From an uncultured Anaeromassilibacillus sp. (GTDB taxonomy: Bacteria; Bacillota; Clostridia; Oscillospirales; Acutalibacteraceae), in assembly GCA_930987725.1 (NCBI GenBank), contig CAKNKY010000005.1:1-64000 (forward strand): a stretch of 64,000 bases of DNA. The letters are read 5' to 3'. Every line of letters starts with the position of its first letter. The stretch's first letter is position 1. Positions 62,759 through 64,000 of this stretch are shown one piece after another. The notes beneath the pieces were generated by a model. That model saw only the letters and a program-made list of their open reading frames with translations. It had not been told where the DNA came from and did not search any database. The position numbers were made by a program, and so were the translations under genes.

Positions 62759-63064
62759 TTAGCCAAGACCAGCGGGGCAGGGCTTGCCCGCAACAGATGC
62801 GAGAGCTTCCTCCTTACTGGTAAACGGTATATTATTATTTATGCAGAAAGTTTTAATGCCGCCATCAGTAATATTAATGCCATAAGGAAGTCCGCCGTAT
62901 TGGGCGTTATAAAGCTTGCACTTCTGGCATTCCTGTTTATCTACTGAATAGCCGTCCACATTCAGGGGGCACACATTCATCGTAGTATCCCCCTGGCTGG
63001 AGGCGATGTTTTCCTTCATAGCCACCGGGAGCACACTGAAAGCCGGTGCAACAAATTTTTTCAT
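62759..63064 (-). CDS. Small cysteine-containing protein of unknown function
   Basis: A 101-residue protein from the ATG at 63064 (SD AAGAAGGTG). It begins MKKFVAPAFSVLPVAMKENI, a short N-terminus like that of many small uncharacterised clostridial proteins. Residues 32, 46, 49, 74 and 96 are cysteines (NVCPLN, QECQKCKL, TFCINN, GKPCPAG). There is no clear signal peptide or membrane helix. Its base and codon use are much more AT-rich than neighbours. It has its own good promoter and sits between a terminator and a glycosyltransferase gene. I do not recognise a family; a metal-binding or modified-peptide role is possible only as a guess. Confidence 0.65.
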   Translation of the reverse strand: MKKFVAPAFSVLPVAMKENIASSQGDTTMNVCPLNVDGYSVDKQECQKCKLYNAQYGGLPYGINITDGGIKTFCINNNIPFTSKEEALASVAGKPCPAGLG

Positions 63065-63107
63065 CGAAAACACCTTCTTATCATTTTCTGTTACGCTGTA
63101 CAAAAAC

Positions 63108-63136
63108 ACTATAACAGATTTTCCTTTTTTTGTAAA
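63108..63136 (-). promoter_or_regulatory. Promoter of the small cysteine-containing gene
   Basis: On the minus strand TTTACA (63131-63136), a 17-base spacer and TATAGT (63108-63113), about 45 bases before the ATG. Confidence 0.75.
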
Positions 63137-63156
63137 GCCAGAATCTAAAAAAGCCT

Positions 63157-64000
63157 TTATTGGAGAGCCTCCAGAAACTGCCTGGCAAGCACATCATATT
63201 CATGGTGCTGCAGAATAAACGCATGGCCCCTCTCCCCCATGGCCCGCAGTTCCTGCGGATCGGTGGCAGCAAGGCGGCGCGCGGCATCGGCAATGGCATC
63301 GCTGTCCTCCGGCGGGATCGACACACCGCACTGTGCCTCTGCCACCATGTCGTTCCCGGCATCGATGGCAAACACCACAGGCTTGCCGGCCATCATATAG
63401 TCCATGAGCTTGTTCGGGCTCACGCCGAAGCGGAACAGCGGCTGGCGCTGCAATCCCACATAGAGGGCGTCGAACTGGTTCAGAAGCTCGGGCACCTGGT
63501 CGCGCTTCACGGCAGGCAGGAATTCCACGTTCTCCTCCACATGCAGATCCTTCACCTTCTGCATCAACCGGTCGCGCTCCGGCCCCTGGCCCACGGCGAT
63601 GAGCTTGATCTTTGTGCCGTGCAGTTTCTCCCCTGCCTCCACAAAGCTGTCAAGCGCATTGGCCACGCCGTGTGCACCCGTATACCCGATGAGGAACCAG
63701 CCGTCTTTGTGATAAGCGCCGAGTTTATCCCCGTAAACCGGCGGGTTGTGGAAGGGAGCTTCCCAATCCGCCTTGACAATGCCATTCGGCACGCAGATGA
63801 ATTTTTCCGGCTTCATGCCGTGCTCCACAAAATGCTCCTTGGAGCACGGCAGGAGCGAGACGATGCGATCGCTGTATTTACAGCAATCGTTTTCCGCCTT
63901 CTGCATCACACGGATGTAGGGGTGCTTTGGGCTCATGCCGCCCAGTTCAATCGGGCTCAGCGGCCACAGATCGTGCACCTCATACACCAGCTTCGCGCCG
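63157..64000 (-). CDS. Glycosyltransferase family 4-type protein, N-terminus beyond the window
   Basis: The visible 280 or so residues are the C-terminal part of a GT-B glycosyltransferase. Features are ICVPNGIVKADWEAP, the Rossmann start WFLIGYTGAHGVANALDSF, then KIKLIAVGQGPERDRLM, and the donor-binding NKLMDYMMAGKPVVFAIDAG followed by SIPPEDSDAIADAARRLA. The reading frame stays open to the window edge, so the true start is outside. It probably builds a surface polysaccharide; donor and acceptor are unknown. Confidence 0.88.
   Translation of the reverse strand, partial: GAKLVYEVHDLWPLSPIELGGMSPKHPYIRVMQKAENDCCKYSDRIVSLLPCSKEHFVEHGMKPEKFICVPNGIVKADWEAPFHNPPVYGDKLGAYHKDGWFLIGYTGAHGVANALDSFVEAGEKLHGTKIKLIAVGQGPERDRLMQKVKDLHVEENVEFLPAVKRDQVPELLNQFDALYVGLQRQPLFRFGVSPNKLMDYMMAGKPVVFAIDAGNDMVAEAQCGVSIPPEDSDAIADAARRLAATDPQELRAMGERGHAFILQHHEYDVLARQFLEALQ

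Overview
The window reads as a chromosomal segment of a moderately GC-rich Firmicute, most likely an anaerobic gut-type member of class Clostridia (Oscillospirales-like; this placement is inference). Reasons visible here: a groESL operon with a perfect CIRCE element, HemZ-type radical SAM protein, the cdaA-cdaR pair, a single long Rel (p)ppGpp enzyme next to recJ, a two-gene SufC/SufB-like Fe-S system, VanRS-type signalling, MEP-pathway genes (ispD, ispF), type-4 uracil-DNA glycosylase, and strong SD-led starts including GTG and TTG. No CRISPR array, insertion sequence, phage module or replication origin was seen.

Layout. 1-3.3 kb: two tRNA-Ser genes and a two-component system. 3.3-5.4 kb: a GntR/ABC ATPase/permease operon on the minus strand with its operator overlapping a consensus promoter. 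5.5-21.8 kb: a carbohydrate region holding two DUF1680 (GH127/GH146-type) enzymes, three clan GH-A-like TIM-barrel hydrolases, one GH3 beta-glycosidase, an AraC regulator and a MATE exporter, interrupted by a DUF368 transporter, a membrane diguanylate cyclase and a Nudix hydrolase. None of the hydrolases has a recognisable signal peptide and no sugar importer is present. 21.8-26.2 kb: TetR plus a heterodimeric ABC exporter with tandem operators. 26.3-31.4 kb: Ogt, an AraC regulator and an uxuA/two-oxidoreductase operon for hexuronate-type catabolism. 31.4-32 kb: decayed accessory DNA next to groEL.

32-49.5 kb is housekeeping, nearly all on the minus strand: groESL; a thioesterase/MATE/RNA methyltransferase/lipid kinase operon; nagB; a zinc-ribbon protein; a recJ-rel-MBL-hemZ-kinase operon; cdaA-cdaR. 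49.5-53.6 kb: ADP-ribosylglycohydrolase, a DUF3841-like protein, ispD, ispF, and a DUF3343/cysteine desulfurase pair whose stop and start overlap. 53.9-55.6 kb: minimal SUF (Sms-type) genes. 55.6-57.2 kb: HD protein and a cytidylate-kinase-like protein. 57.3-62.7 kb: an IMPase-malQ-glgP-udg operon with 4-base overlaps (glycogen/maltodextrin turnover). The window ends with a small AT-rich cysteine-containing protein of unknown function and a glycosyltransferase cut by the edge.

The most unusual items are the small five-cysteine protein at 62.8-63.1 kb, the putative transcription attenuator upstream of the first MATE gene, the ECF-S-like sensor domain on the diguanylate cyclase, the shared C-terminal extension of two GH-A paralogues, the altered zinc site in one DUF1680 enzyme, and the mobile-element relic beside groEL. 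All positions were read by eye; no database search was possible.
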